Shown piece after piece: positions 1 to 6,577 of a DNA stretch of 10,444 nt; the first letter of the stretch is position 1, and each line of letters begins with the position of its first letter. The notes under the pieces were generated by a model. The model did not search any database. It was not told the DNA's origin and saw nothing but the letters and a program-made list of their open reading frames with translations. Source of the stretch: a bacterium UBP4_UBA6127. GTDB lineage: Bacteria > UBP4 > UBA4092. The stretch lies in contig DIVR01000059.1 in NCBI GenBank assembly GCA_002428325.1, forward strand, positions 1 to 10,444, given 5' to 3'. Both the position numbers and the translations under genes were made by a program.

Positions 1-1
1 A

Positions 2-715
2 ATCCAATTATCCCTGGATGGAGTAGGGGAAAATCATGACCTTTTCCGAGGGCATAAGGGAAATGTTGATAAACTGATGAAAACTCATGATCTGCTGGTA
101 GGGATTCGGGATAAATATCCTAACCTTAGTCTGGGAGTGGTTTCCATTTTGTGCCGTCGGAATTATCCCTGGCTGGAAGAATTGATTGACCATGTGAATA
201 CCAAAATGTCTGTTAATCAGCATCATATTGGTTATTTAAGGTCTCAGGGCCGGGGGGGAGGGGCTGAATCAGTCAGTCTTGAAGAATTCCAACAGGCCAT
301 TGATTTGCTGCATTCCAAAGGGGTCAAGAAAGACCATCGGCCTTTATGGACCTTGCTTCGGGCCGCTAATTATTCCAATTCCCGAGTATTGGCTGAAACT
401 CTTGAAAAAGATAAAATGATTCTCCCTTGTAAAGCGGTTAATAAATTTATTGTTCTAAATGAAGTGGGTGTGGTTTATCCTTGTGAGATTCTGGATAAAC
501 CCCTGGGTAATCTTCGGGACTTTGAGTATTCACTCCCGGCTCTCCTGAAAAGCGATAACTCCCTGGAGATTAAAAAATGGATTCAAAAGACCCATTGTTA
601 TTGCACTTGGGAGTGCGCTATCCATAATAATGTGATATTTTCCCCCGGTTATTATCCCCATCTTCTGGGGCAATGGCTGAAAATCGTTTCCGGAAATTCT
701 AATCAGAAGAAATAG
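2..715 (+). CDS. Radical SAM protein with SPASM/twitch-like C-terminus (5' end outside window)
   Basis: The frame is open to the left edge, so the true start lies upstream; the ATG at 77 is internal. The first visible residues, SLDGVGENHDLFRGHKG, match the core-barrel segment of radical SAM enzymes (the usual S-x-DG...HD..RG..G pattern). The 4Fe-4S motif CxxxCxxC that binds SAM would be upstream and is not seen. Counting from the ATG at 77, the C-terminal part has C118-x12-G-x4-C136, which fits the SPASM/twitch signature, followed by C174-x-C176-x3-C180. These would ligate at least one auxiliary Fe-S cluster. Known SPASM enzymes modify peptides or sugars or act as dehydrogenases; the substrate here cannot be told. 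The gene precedes a methyltransferase and a glycosidase-like gene, so a role in glycan or small-molecule modification is an inference. The family call is firm; the function is open. Confidence 0.85.
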   Translation: MQLSLDGVGENHDLFRGHKGNVDKLMKTHDLLVGIRDKYPNLSLGVVSILCRRNYPWLEELIDHVNTKMSVNQHHIGYLRSQGRGGGAESVSLEEFQQAIDLLHSKGVKKDHRPLWTLLRAANYSNSRVLAETLEKDKMILPCKAVNKFIVLNEVGVVYPCEILDKPLGNLRDFEYSLPALLKSDNSLEIKKWIQKTHCYCTWECAIHNNVIFSPGYYPHLLGQWLKIVSGNSNQKK

Positions 716-717
716 AG

Positions 718-748
718 CTTTCCTGATTTCACGGAAGGATGGTTTTTT
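718..748 (+). terminator. Possible weak intrinsic terminator or attenuator after the radical SAM gene
   Basis: CTTTCC (718-723) can pair with GGAAGG (733-738), including one G-T pair, around a 9-base loop. TTTTTT follows at 743-748. The stem is short and is separated from the T-run by ATGG, so termination would be weak at best. It lies 15 bases before the next start codon, leaving little room for a new promoter. Partial termination or chance are both possible. Confidence 0.25.
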
Positions 749-762
749 GCTAGACTATCAGC

Positions 763-1737
763 ATGCCTGATAATTCCCTTACTAAAGATAAAGTCCGTGA
801 TGCAGGTAAGGAACATAGCCTGCTGGTGACCGATACTCAAAAGGTCCAGAACCTCTGCTGGATTCAGCATCCTTTAATTGATTCCCATATCAACAGCCTG
901 ATTAGTTCCAATCCCGGGATAAACTGGTTGCAGTGGTTTAAGGAACGGTTTGCGACTCCCTCCTTTAAGTATGGAATGTCCTTAGGCTGCGGAACAGGCC
1001 CGGTGGAACGGGAAGCCCTTGCTAAAGGAATTTGTAAGCAGTTTGACGGGTTTGATATTACCCCTGATTCTATTGAAAAAGCTACCCAAGAAGCCCAGGC
1101 TCAGGGAATGGGCGAATCTCTCCATTATGAAGTCCTGGATTTGAATGAAATCCACCTGGAAGCCAATAAATATGATTTTATCCTGATATCCCATGCTTAT
1201 CATCATGTAGCCAACCTGGAGCATACTGCCAGGGAAATGCGTAAATCTCTGAAGGCAGATGGTATTATCCTGATGAGTGAATATATCGGTCCTTCCCAAT
1301 TCCAGTTTACGGCTCCGCAACTGGAATGGATGAACAACCTATTGGCAGAACTGCCGGAAAAATATCGAAAGAACCTTCGGACCGGGGAAGGATTAAAAGG
1401 CCCTATTATCAGGCCTTCCCGTGAATTTATGACCCAGGCAGACCCTTCCGAGGCCATTCGCTCTGATGAGATTATTCCTGTTACCCGGCGTTATTTTGAT
1501 TTGATTGAACGTAAGGATTATGGGGGAACGTTATTGCAATTTCTTTTGGCTGATATTGCCGGGAATTTTGACCCCCGGGTGAAGGAAGATAAAAAACTTC
1601 TGGAATCCTTATGCGCTAAAGAGTGGCAGTTGATACGGGATGAAGTCTTAACCAGTGATTTTGCGATTCTGGTTTGGAGGCACAAACCATTTGCCCGATA
1701 TACCAAATCCTTTCTGGAAAGAATTTTTTCTCGATGA
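763..1737 (+). CDS. Class I SAM-dependent methyltransferase
   Basis: The product is a predicted cytosolic methyltransferase of 324 residues with a Rossmann core. Motif I is SLGCGTGP (residues 73-80), the SAM-ribose acidic residue is probably D98 in GFDIT, a motif III-like VLDLNE lies at 124-129, and DFILISHAYHHV (138-149) matches motif IV. The post-core segment, with EYIGPSQFQ (173-181) and DPSEAIRSDEI (227-237), resembles methyltransferases often found in polysaccharide and glycosyltransferase clusters; this is recalled from the family, not searched. An N-terminal extension of about 65 residues precedes the core. An in-frame stop at 751 makes the ATG at 763 the first possible start. GGAAGG at 733-738 is too far upstream to be a good ribosome binding site. 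The stop overlaps the next gene's start as ATGA, which suggests coupled translation. The acceptor may be a sugar or lipid-linked glycan, but this is inference. Confidence 0.85.
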   Translation: MPDNSLTKDKVRDAGKEHSLLVTDTQKVQNLCWIQHPLIDSHINSLISSNPGINWLQWFKERFATPSFKYGMSLGCGTGPVEREALAKGICKQFDGFDITPDSIEKATQEAQAQGMGESLHYEVLDLNEIHLEANKYDFILISHAYHHVANLEHTAREMRKSLKADGIILMSEYIGPSQFQFTAPQLEWMNNLLAELPEKYRKNLRTGEGLKGPIIRPSREFMTQADPSEAIRSDEIIPVTRRYFDLIERKDYGGTLLQFLLADIAGNFDPRVKEDKKLLESLCAKEWQLIRDEVLTSDFAILVWRHKPFARYTKSFLERIFSR

Positions 1738-3677
1738 ATAAACGGTTTATCTCCCTTGTCTCTCTCATCTTTTTGCTGGCCTTAATTCTGGTATTTGGAC
1801 TTAACATCTGGCAGGATACCCAGCAAGCACAATTTTATGGGTGGAGGGATGGCCGGCTTTTTCGCACCAGTGAATTTAAGCCTCTGGATAAGGTTTTTGT
1901 ATCAATCCCCGTGATTTTTTCCTCTAAGGATCTGGTTATACAGGTTCAGGATGCTTCGGGCCGAATTTATTCCAGTAGAGAATATAAAGGCCAGTCGCCT
2001 TCCCATATTGGATATTCTTTTGTGGCCGGGGGGGCTTTGGGTATTCAGCAAATGACTCTCCAATATAAAACAGGCAATAAAAGCTTCCAGGTTTTATATC
2101 CCTTTATTTTGAAGGGTAAAACTGAGATTCGGACGGGAGTCCCCCTGTATGATTCCTTTTATGGGTTGATGAAAACTCTGATGTTCAGGGCTCATCGGAC
2201 GGTTGCCCTGGAAGGTAAAATATATCGGGGATATGGTTCACCGGATACCAAACCAATTTTCCTCAGGGATTATGTCTATCAAATGCAGGGTGCCCGTTAT
2301 TTCGACCCGAATATGGTTTCTATCGTGGACCTGTTTCTGGAAAAACAGAGACCCAACGGGGGAATGATGGAATTCATTTGGAATAACCCCAAAACAGGTA
2401 ACGGAGAAGTCTGGGATAACCTCTCTGAAGCAGACCGGGAATATCTGGCAGTGATTGGGGCTTATCAGGCCTGGCAGGCCACTGGGGATGATGACTGGAT
2501 CAAGGCTCAATTACCAAGGTTAGAAAAGAGTCTCCGGTATTCCATGACCGACCCTTTCCGATGGTCTTCGGAATACCAGATGGTCAAACGGCCCTTTACT
2601 ATTGATACCTGGGATTTTGAATATCATAACCCCGGCTGGCCCTTTAATACTTCCAAGTCTAAACTGGGTATCATGCATGGGGACAATTCCGGGATGTATC
2701 AGGCTTGCCGGTTATTATCTCTTTTATACAGCCGGTTTGGTGATGTTCCTAAAGCCAAACAGTGGCAGGCCCAGGCAGAACATTTCAAACAAAGAGTCAA
2801 TGAAGTCTGCTGGAATGGCCGGTTCTATACCCATCAGATCCATATTGACCCTGTCAGGGTGGATGGGGTGGATGAGAAGGAAATCCTCAGCTTGAGCAAT
2901 CCTATGGATATTAACCGGGGGGTAGCAACCCATGACCAGGCTGTTTCTATTATTAAAGAATATCAAAGCCGATGGAAGAACCTCCATCCTCAGCCTTTTG
3001 CGGAATGGTTCAGTATCCAGCCTCATTTCCCCACCGATAGTTTTGAAACCACAGGCACCTGGACTAAGTATGCAGGAGAATATGTAAATGGGGGAATCAT
3101 GCCCCTGGTGGGAGCGGAGTTGGCCAGAGCCGGATTTGACCATGGCTTTGAGAAATATGGAACCACGATTTTTGAAAGGTATTATTCCCTGGTAACCACC
3201 CATGGAAAAGCGTATCTCTGGTATTATGCTGATGGCCGGCCGGGAGTGTCTGAAGAAGAAACTTTTTCCTCCGATGGCTGGGGGGCTTCCTTGATGCTGA
3301 GTGCGTTTATGGAAGGACTGGCTGGCATCAGGGACCAGGAATCCCTTTTTAAAAAAGTAACTATCAGGCCCTGCTGGGAGGCTGCCGGAATCCGGCAGGC
3401 TTATATCATGGCCCATTATCCTGCCTCTGGGGCTTATGCTGCTTATCGATACCAATATGCCCCTCAGAAAAATTCTCTCTCCCTGGAACTGACGGGTTCA
3501 GGAACTCAATATGAAGTCTCCTTTCTTCTTCCCCCGAATAAATCAATCCAGTCTGTTTCCTTAAATGGTTCTTCTGTGCCTTATTCGGTTGAAACCATCC
3601 AATCCTCTGCCTATATGAAAATGGATTCTCCCATTTCCAACCCTGCTTCTATCCATCTCCAATTTAATACCAGATAA
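1734..3677 (+). CDS. Membrane-anchored six-hairpin glycosidase-like protein
   Basis: The product has 647 residues. The start at 1734 is chosen because it gives an ATGA overlap with the methyltransferase stop and begins MNKRF followed by a hydrophobic segment (about residues 6-24), typical of an uncleaved signal anchor or signal peptide. An ATG 60 bases upstream would add 20 unlikely residues. A beta-rich region (about 30-135) comes first. A helical central region (about 140-535) follows, with RDYVYQ, LFLEKQRPNGG, EVWDNLSEADREY, YVNGGIMPLVGAELARAG and SSDGWGASLMLSAFMEGL, a style typical of (alpha/alpha)6-barrel glycosidases such as the trehalase, rhamnosidase and debranching types. The last about 105 residues look like the beta-sandwich cap of that superfamily. 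Candidate acid residues are D179, D228, E232, D234, E236, D291 and D294; none can be proved catalytic. I cannot assign a GH family. It probably acts outside the inner membrane, trimming or sensing a glycan made by the same operon. Confidence 0.7.
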   Translation: MNKRFISLVSLIFLLALILVFGLNIWQDTQQAQFYGWRDGRLFRTSEFKPLDKVFVSIPVIFSSKDLVIQVQDASGRIYSSREYKGQSPSHIGYSFVAGGALGIQQMTLQYKTGNKSFQVLYPFILKGKTEIRTGVPLYDSFYGLMKTLMFRAHRTVALEGKIYRGYGSPDTKPIFLRDYVYQMQGARYFDPNMVSIVDLFLEKQRPNGGMMEFIWNNPKTGNGEVWDNLSEADREYLAVIGAYQAWQATGDDDWIKAQLPRLEKSLRYSMTDPFRWSSEYQMVKRPFTIDTWDFEYHNPGWPFNTSKSKLGIMHGDNSGMYQACRLLSLLYSRFGDVPKAKQWQAQAEHFKQRVNEVCWNGRFYTHQIHIDPVRVDGVDEKEILSLSNPMDINRGVATHDQAVSIIKEYQSRWKNLHPQPFAEWFSIQPHFPTDSFETTGTWTKYAGEYVNGGIMPLVGAELARAGFDHGFEKYGTTIFERYYSLVTTHGKAYLWYYADGRPGVSEEETFSSDGWGASLMLSAFMEGLAGIRDQESLFKKVTIRPCWEAAGIRQAYIMAHYPASGAYAAYRYQYAPQKNSLSLELTGSGTQYEVSFLLPPNKSIQSVSLNGSSVPYSVETIQSSAYMKMDSPISNPASIHLQFNTR

Positions 3678-3699
3678 AATTCATCCTCTGGGACGTGTT

Positions 3700-3906
3700 T
3701 TGGGATTGAGGCTGTTTACGCTGGTTTATGGCAAGGTGGATTCACAACACCCTCCTCCTTTACCTTTCATAGAAACTCAGAACCTGTTGAAAACCAGCTT
3801 ATTACTTTCTTGCTTTCTGATTATTGTAATCGGACTGTTATTCTTTTTTATCCATTTTGACAGCTGTCAAAAAACTAACTTCAAGAGTGATAAGAGTTTA
3901 TCCTGA
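3700..3906 (+). CDS. Doubtful small single-span membrane protein
   Basis: This is a 68-codon frame that begins with TTG; the first true ATG in this frame would leave nothing useful. Residues about 33-51 form one hydrophobic segment (LLLSCFLIIVIGLLFFFIHF), with a proline-rich stretch before it and a lysine-rich tail after it. TGGGA at 3689-3693 could act as a poor ribosome binding site, 6 bases before the TTG. It starts 22 bases after the glycosidase-like gene on the same strand, so co-expression is possible. I recognise no family. The palindrome at 3855-3872 lies inside it, which argues that at least the 3' part may be non-coding. Chance is the more likely explanation. Confidence 0.2.
   Translation: MGLRLFTLVYGKVDSQHPPPLPFIETQNLLKTSLLLSCFLIIVIGLLFFFIHFDSCQKTNFKSDKSLS
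3855..3872. repeat. 18-bp perfect palindrome (possible protein-binding site)
   Basis: TTTTGACAGCTGTCAAAA reads the same on both strands. Each half contains TTGACA, the sigma70 -35 consensus, so the two strands carry mirror-image -35-like boxes. On neither strand is a good -10 box seen at 16-18 bases. It has no loop of its own and no following T-run, so it is a poor terminator. A dimeric regulator site or chance are the alternatives. Confidence 0.4.
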
Positions 3907-4022
3907 ACTATCTCTCATGCACTGATACCGGATTGGAAATTATCGAAATCCTGAGGGTCCTTTGAATTTATGGGTCTTCCTGATAATTGTTATGAGAATG
4001 GTTGTCTGTTTGGGAAGGGAAT

Positions 4023-4069
4023 GTAAACGGAGCGGGTCAGAGGCACTCCGTTACAACTCCGTTATGGAG
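4023..4069. repeat. Competing inverted and direct repeats, possibly a structured RNA
   Basis: GTAAACGGAG (4023-4032) can pair with CTCCGTTAC (4046-4054) as a 9-bp stem with one bulged A. A second copy, CTCCGTTA, follows at 4057-4064, and GGAG at 4066-4069 can pair back to the CTCC at 4057-4060. The two arrangements share arms and could be alternatives in an RNA. No matching RNA family can be named with confidence. Confidence 0.35.
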
Positions 4070-4110
4070 CCGTGATAGGGGAGAGTGAAACTCGGAAAGA
4101 TTCCTAATAT

Positions 4111-4200
4111 TGAAAGAGATGAAAAAGCTTATCGAAGAAGAAGAAAGGGAATGGAGCAACAGGATAAAAAGAGATGAAAGAAGGAGGAGGAAAAAAGGTG
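4111..4200. other. Purine-rich tract; C-rich, G-poor on the - strand (possible Rho site)
   Basis: By hand count, about 77 of 90 bases are purines on the + strand, with about 30 G and only 4 C. The - strand gene ends at 4205, so its transcript would run into a pyrimidine-rich, C-over-G region right after the stop codon. C-rich, G-poor, unstructured RNA is the known signature of Rho loading sites, and no hairpin terminator is seen here. Rho-dependent termination is an inference. The + strand of this tract also encodes a highly charged 29-codon frame (4119-4208), probably just a product of the composition. Confidence 0.35.
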
Positions 4201-4204
4201 AATA

Positions 4205-6292
4205 TTAATTTTGGGTCGTATCGGCAGGAAAGACAGGAGCTTTTTGCTGAGGAACAAGGGCCTCCTTGACTACCTGATAGAGGGTGATATCCCCATCAGA
4301 GATATAAACCTTTTTGAGGTACGGGGTTTCAAAGAGAATACCGAAAGGTTTGTTTTCGAGGGAATCCCCCACTTTTGCTACATAATCCACCTGGGTATTA
4401 ACCAGAATCTGCCGGACAATTTCAGGGTCAGGGGTGTAATAAAGCCATTGGGTGATGCCCCAATGCTGAGCCTGGGATTCATCCATAGGTCCATGATAGG
4501 GGGGAAGGTTCACATAGACCCTTCTTCCGGCCAATCCCGCAAAATGATACCAGGAATGCCAGGGAGGAGCCATGAATATGGACTGGGGAGGGGTTTGGGT
4601 CTGAACCCATCGGGCCATTTTCAATTCCCAGGGATAATGTTTGGGATGGGTTTTCATGGAAAGAAGTCCATATTCCATCAGGAATTTCTCAGGGTCTTTA
4701 TAGGGGTCATTAATTGGGTCCAGCCGGCCCTGAAAATCCGGGGGATCCATGATTTGCCTGACAAACTGAAAATACCGGTTGCAGGGAGGGACACCCACTG
4801 CCAAGATCAACAGCAGGATAACCATGAAGGAAGGCTGTAGAATCCTTGACCTGAACCAGGAACCCAGAGAGAGCCTTTCCCAACCCTGCCAATATTTCAG
4901 GTATTGGAGACCGGCAAATATCCCCCAGGTAAAAAGGAGTCCCCGGGAGAAGGCCGCATATCGATGAAACCTGTCTGGCTGAATGGAAAATCCCAGAAGA
5001 GGTTCTGTTATCAGGTGATGCCATAATAACAAAAACTGGCTAAGGTAAATGACATAAATGGCTGCCAGTTTCCAGCCATAATGGGGGGGGCGTTTCCGGT
5101 ACCAGTAAATCCATCCCAATGACAGTAATAGAAAATCGATGCTGTAAGGGATGGCGATATAATGCAGGAATTCTCCGGGGGTATGGATTTCAGTCGCTAC
5201 TTTATAGATAGTTCGAAGCCAGCTGCCCGAAGGGGGCTTAATCCCATACTTGGCGATAAAAGGTATCCAATAGATTGAAGCTATCATGAAAATCAGGAGT
5301 AATCCTTGCAGAATAAGGGGATACCGGGACCGGGTTTCTTTTTTCAACAGAATCAATCCATAAAACATTAAAACCATGGTCAGGGCATAATATCCGGCAT
5401 GGGGATAAGTCATCAGGCTTAATGCGCTGCCCAGGGCTGCCAGAATCAATGCCTTGGGTTCCTCCGTGGCTAAAATCAAGCAGTAAGCCGTGGCAAATAC
5501 CAGGAGGAAACTGAATCCCTGTGGGGTGGCAATGCCGCATAAATCAATATAAAGCTGAAAGACCAGCAAAAGGCTGAAGAGGATAAGAATATTGCCGCCC
5601 CATTTACCCATCAGCCTGTTTCCCATGACAAATAAAATGGCAAATGCCATCAATCCCCACAGGAAGGCCGAGGCGGATATGAGGGTATATAACTCCAGGC
5701 CCGTCAGGTAATGGGCGATGGCTATCAGGAGAGTCCAGACTGGAGGATACCAAGTGAATTGGCCGGGAATCACATCATCCCAGATAGAAAATCCATTCAG
5801 GAGAAGCTGGACTCGAGCCATCCTGTCAATAGGGTCACCCGGCCATAATCCTTCCATGGTATGAGTCCATTCCCATCGGGGAAGGACCATGAAAACCAGA
5901 GCAATCCCCATAAATACCCAGAAATCGGTTCTTCCCCAATATTTCTTGAAATTGACCCATCGGGAGAGGAAAAACCTGTCTTTCCGGGCATAGAAAAAGG
6001 CAGGAATCAGGCTCCCCCCATAAATAATCAGAACAGGGGTGGGGGTGAGAAGATGACTGGAACTCAGCAGGAATCCTGCCAGGGTGTTAAATAATAAACT
6101 TAACAGGAAGGCAGATGCTAATCCTCTGGGAAGGCCGAAAATCCTTTGTAAAAGGTAACCCGGTATCAGGCAGAGGCCGCTCAATACCAAGGTAACCCAG
6201 AGAATCTGGATTCCATAAGGCAACATCTGGACAAAGGGTCTTCCGGTTTCCGGGAGACTGTTTATCAATAATATTAAGGGAATTTCGGTCAT
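4205..6292 (-). CDS. Polytopic GT-C-type membrane glycosyltransferase
   Basis: The product has 695 residues and many hydrophobic helices: about 25-100, 122-137, 185-340 and 375-500, with short breaks. A long soluble tail (about 505-695) follows, probably periplasmic. After an early helix, the loop GDPIDRMARVQLLLNG (152-167) and then FTWYPPVWTLL (179-189) match the first outer loop of GT-C enzymes, where acidic residues such as D153 and D156 bind the metal or lipid-phosphate sugar donor. QPDRFHRY (438-445) also fits patterns in this superfamily. The tail has WHSWYHFAGLAGRRVYVNLPPY (from about 578) and VDYVAK, seen in similar uncharacterised proteins. GT-C enzymes move sugars from polyprenyl-phosphate donors on the outer face of the inner membrane. 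The gene stands alone, convergent with the glycan operon to its left. The ATG at 6292 has AGGAAAG just upstream. Family is likely; substrate unknown. Confidence 0.65.
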   Translation of the reverse strand: MTEIPLILLINSLPETGRPFVQMLPYGIQILWVTLVLSGLCLIPGYLLQRIFGLPRGLASAFLLSLLFNTLAGFLLSSSHLLTPTPVLIIYGGSLIPAFFYARKDRFFLSRWVNFKKYWGRTDFWVFMGIALVFMVLPRWEWTHTMEGLWPGDPIDRMARVQLLLNGFSIWDDVIPGQFTWYPPVWTLLIAIAHYLTGLELYTLISASAFLWGLMAFAILFVMGNRLMGKWGGNILILFSLLLVFQLYIDLCGIATPQGFSFLLVFATAYCLILATEEPKALILAALGSALSLMTYPHAGYYALTMVLMFYGLILLKKETRSRYPLILQGLLLIFMIASIYWIPFIAKYGIKPPSGSWLRTIYKVATEIHTPGEFLHYIAIPYSIDFLLLSLGWIYWYRKRPPHYGWKLAAIYVIYLSQFLLLWHHLITEPLLGFSIQPDRFHRYAAFSRGLLFTWGIFAGLQYLKYWQGWERLSLGSWFRSRILQPSFMVILLLILAVGVPPCNRYFQFVRQIMDPPDFQGRLDPINDPYKDPEKFLMEYGLLSMKTHPKHYPWELKMARWVQTQTPPQSIFMAPPWHSWYHFAGLAGRRVYVNLPPYHGPMDESQAQHWGITQWLYYTPDPEIVRQILVNTQVDYVAKVGDSLENKPFGILFETPYLKKVYISDGDITLYQVVKEALVPQQKAPVFPADTTQN

Positions 6293-6294
6293 TT

Positions 6295-6301
6295 CTTTCC
6301 T
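6295..6301 (-). promoter_or_regulatory. Ribosome binding site of the GT-C gene
   Basis: On the - strand, AGGAAAG precedes the ATG, with AGGA 5 bases from the start codon. This is one of the clearest Shine-Dalgarno sites in the window and supports the start at 6292. Confidence 0.6.
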
Positions 6302-6392
6302 GGCAGAGAGTTGCTTATCCCTGCATCATTTAAATAACGCTACCAAACATTAATGAAACTCGTCAATTTCCAGAGTAAATAAAATCATCCCT

Positions 6393-6421
6393 ATTATACC
6401 CGATATACCCTTTCCCAAGAA
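6393..6421 (-). promoter_or_regulatory. Candidate promoter for the GT-C gene
   Basis: On the - strand a perfect TATAAT box reads from 6398 to 6393. At 17-base spacing the -35 position (6421-6416) reads TTCTTG, a poor match to TTGACA. A transcript would have a leader of about 95 bases. The box is good and the -35 weak, so an activator may be needed, or the match may be chance in this AT-rich gap. Confidence 0.35.
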
Positions 6422-6458
6422 AAAGATTCTTAAATACTATTTATTTATCTAACATTAA

Positions 6459-6464
6459 TATAAT
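6459..6464 (+). promoter_or_regulatory. Lone TATAAT box facing the SpoIID gene
   Basis: A perfect TATAAT lies in the divergent intergenic region, but no -35-like hexamer stands 16-18 bases upstream. It is a secondary candidate beside the TTGACA promoter at 6510. Confidence 0.2.
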
Positions 6465-6509
6465 CAATTATATGAGTCGTTTAGTGGCGAACAGGTGTTC
6501 GGAAAAAGT

Positions 6510-6539
6510 TTGACAAAAATGTGAAACCAAAATTAGACT
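6510..6539 (+). promoter_or_regulatory. Candidate sigma70 promoter for the SpoIID-like gene
   Basis: TTGACA (6510-6515), an 18-base gap, then TAGACT (6534-6539, four of six matches to TATAAT). Transcription would begin near 6546, leaving about a 32-base leader before the ATG at 6578. If this promoter is used, translation cannot begin at the in-frame GTG at 6521. Confidence 0.45.
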
Positions 6540-6577
6540 TGAAGAGTATGTTAAGAATCAGAAGGAAACCCGGAGTA

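Larger units (their letters stand above)
3678..4204. other. Intergenic region between convergent genes, with repeats and a purine tract
   Basis: This stretch of about 527 bases lies downstream of both flanking genes, so it is not expected to hold their promoters. It contains one weak small reading frame (3700-3906), an 18-bp perfect palindrome at 3855-3872, overlapping inverted and direct repeats at 4023-4069, and a purine-rich tract at about 4111-4200. I see no tRNA, rRNA or clear intrinsic terminator. Two convergent long genes normally need far less space, so its size and structure are mildly unusual. Confidence 0.6.

Noticed and set aside
1674..1733. Upstream in-frame ATG for the glycosidase-like gene
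   Set aside because: It would put 20 poorly fitting residues before a good membrane segment. The ATG at 1734 sits in a typical ATGA overlap.
2724..3455. Long - strand open frame of 243 codons
   Set aside because: It lies wholly inside the glycosidase-like gene on the other strand, has no recognisable domain, and its composition follows the reverse of real codons.
4119..4208. 29-codon charged peptide frame (M-K-K-L-I-E-E...)
   Set aside because: It falls in a purine-rich tract where Lys, Arg and Glu codons arise automatically. No Shine-Dalgarno or homology is evident.
4211..4840. + strand open frame of 209 codons
   Set aside because: It is antisense to the GT-C gene, which has good membrane segments and a ribosome binding site. 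The shadow frame has no recognisable domain.
6472..6513. 13-codon frame MSRLVANRCSEKV before the SpoIID gene, as a leader peptide
   Set aside because: No ribosome binding site, no run of regulatory codons and no attenuator hairpin accompany it.
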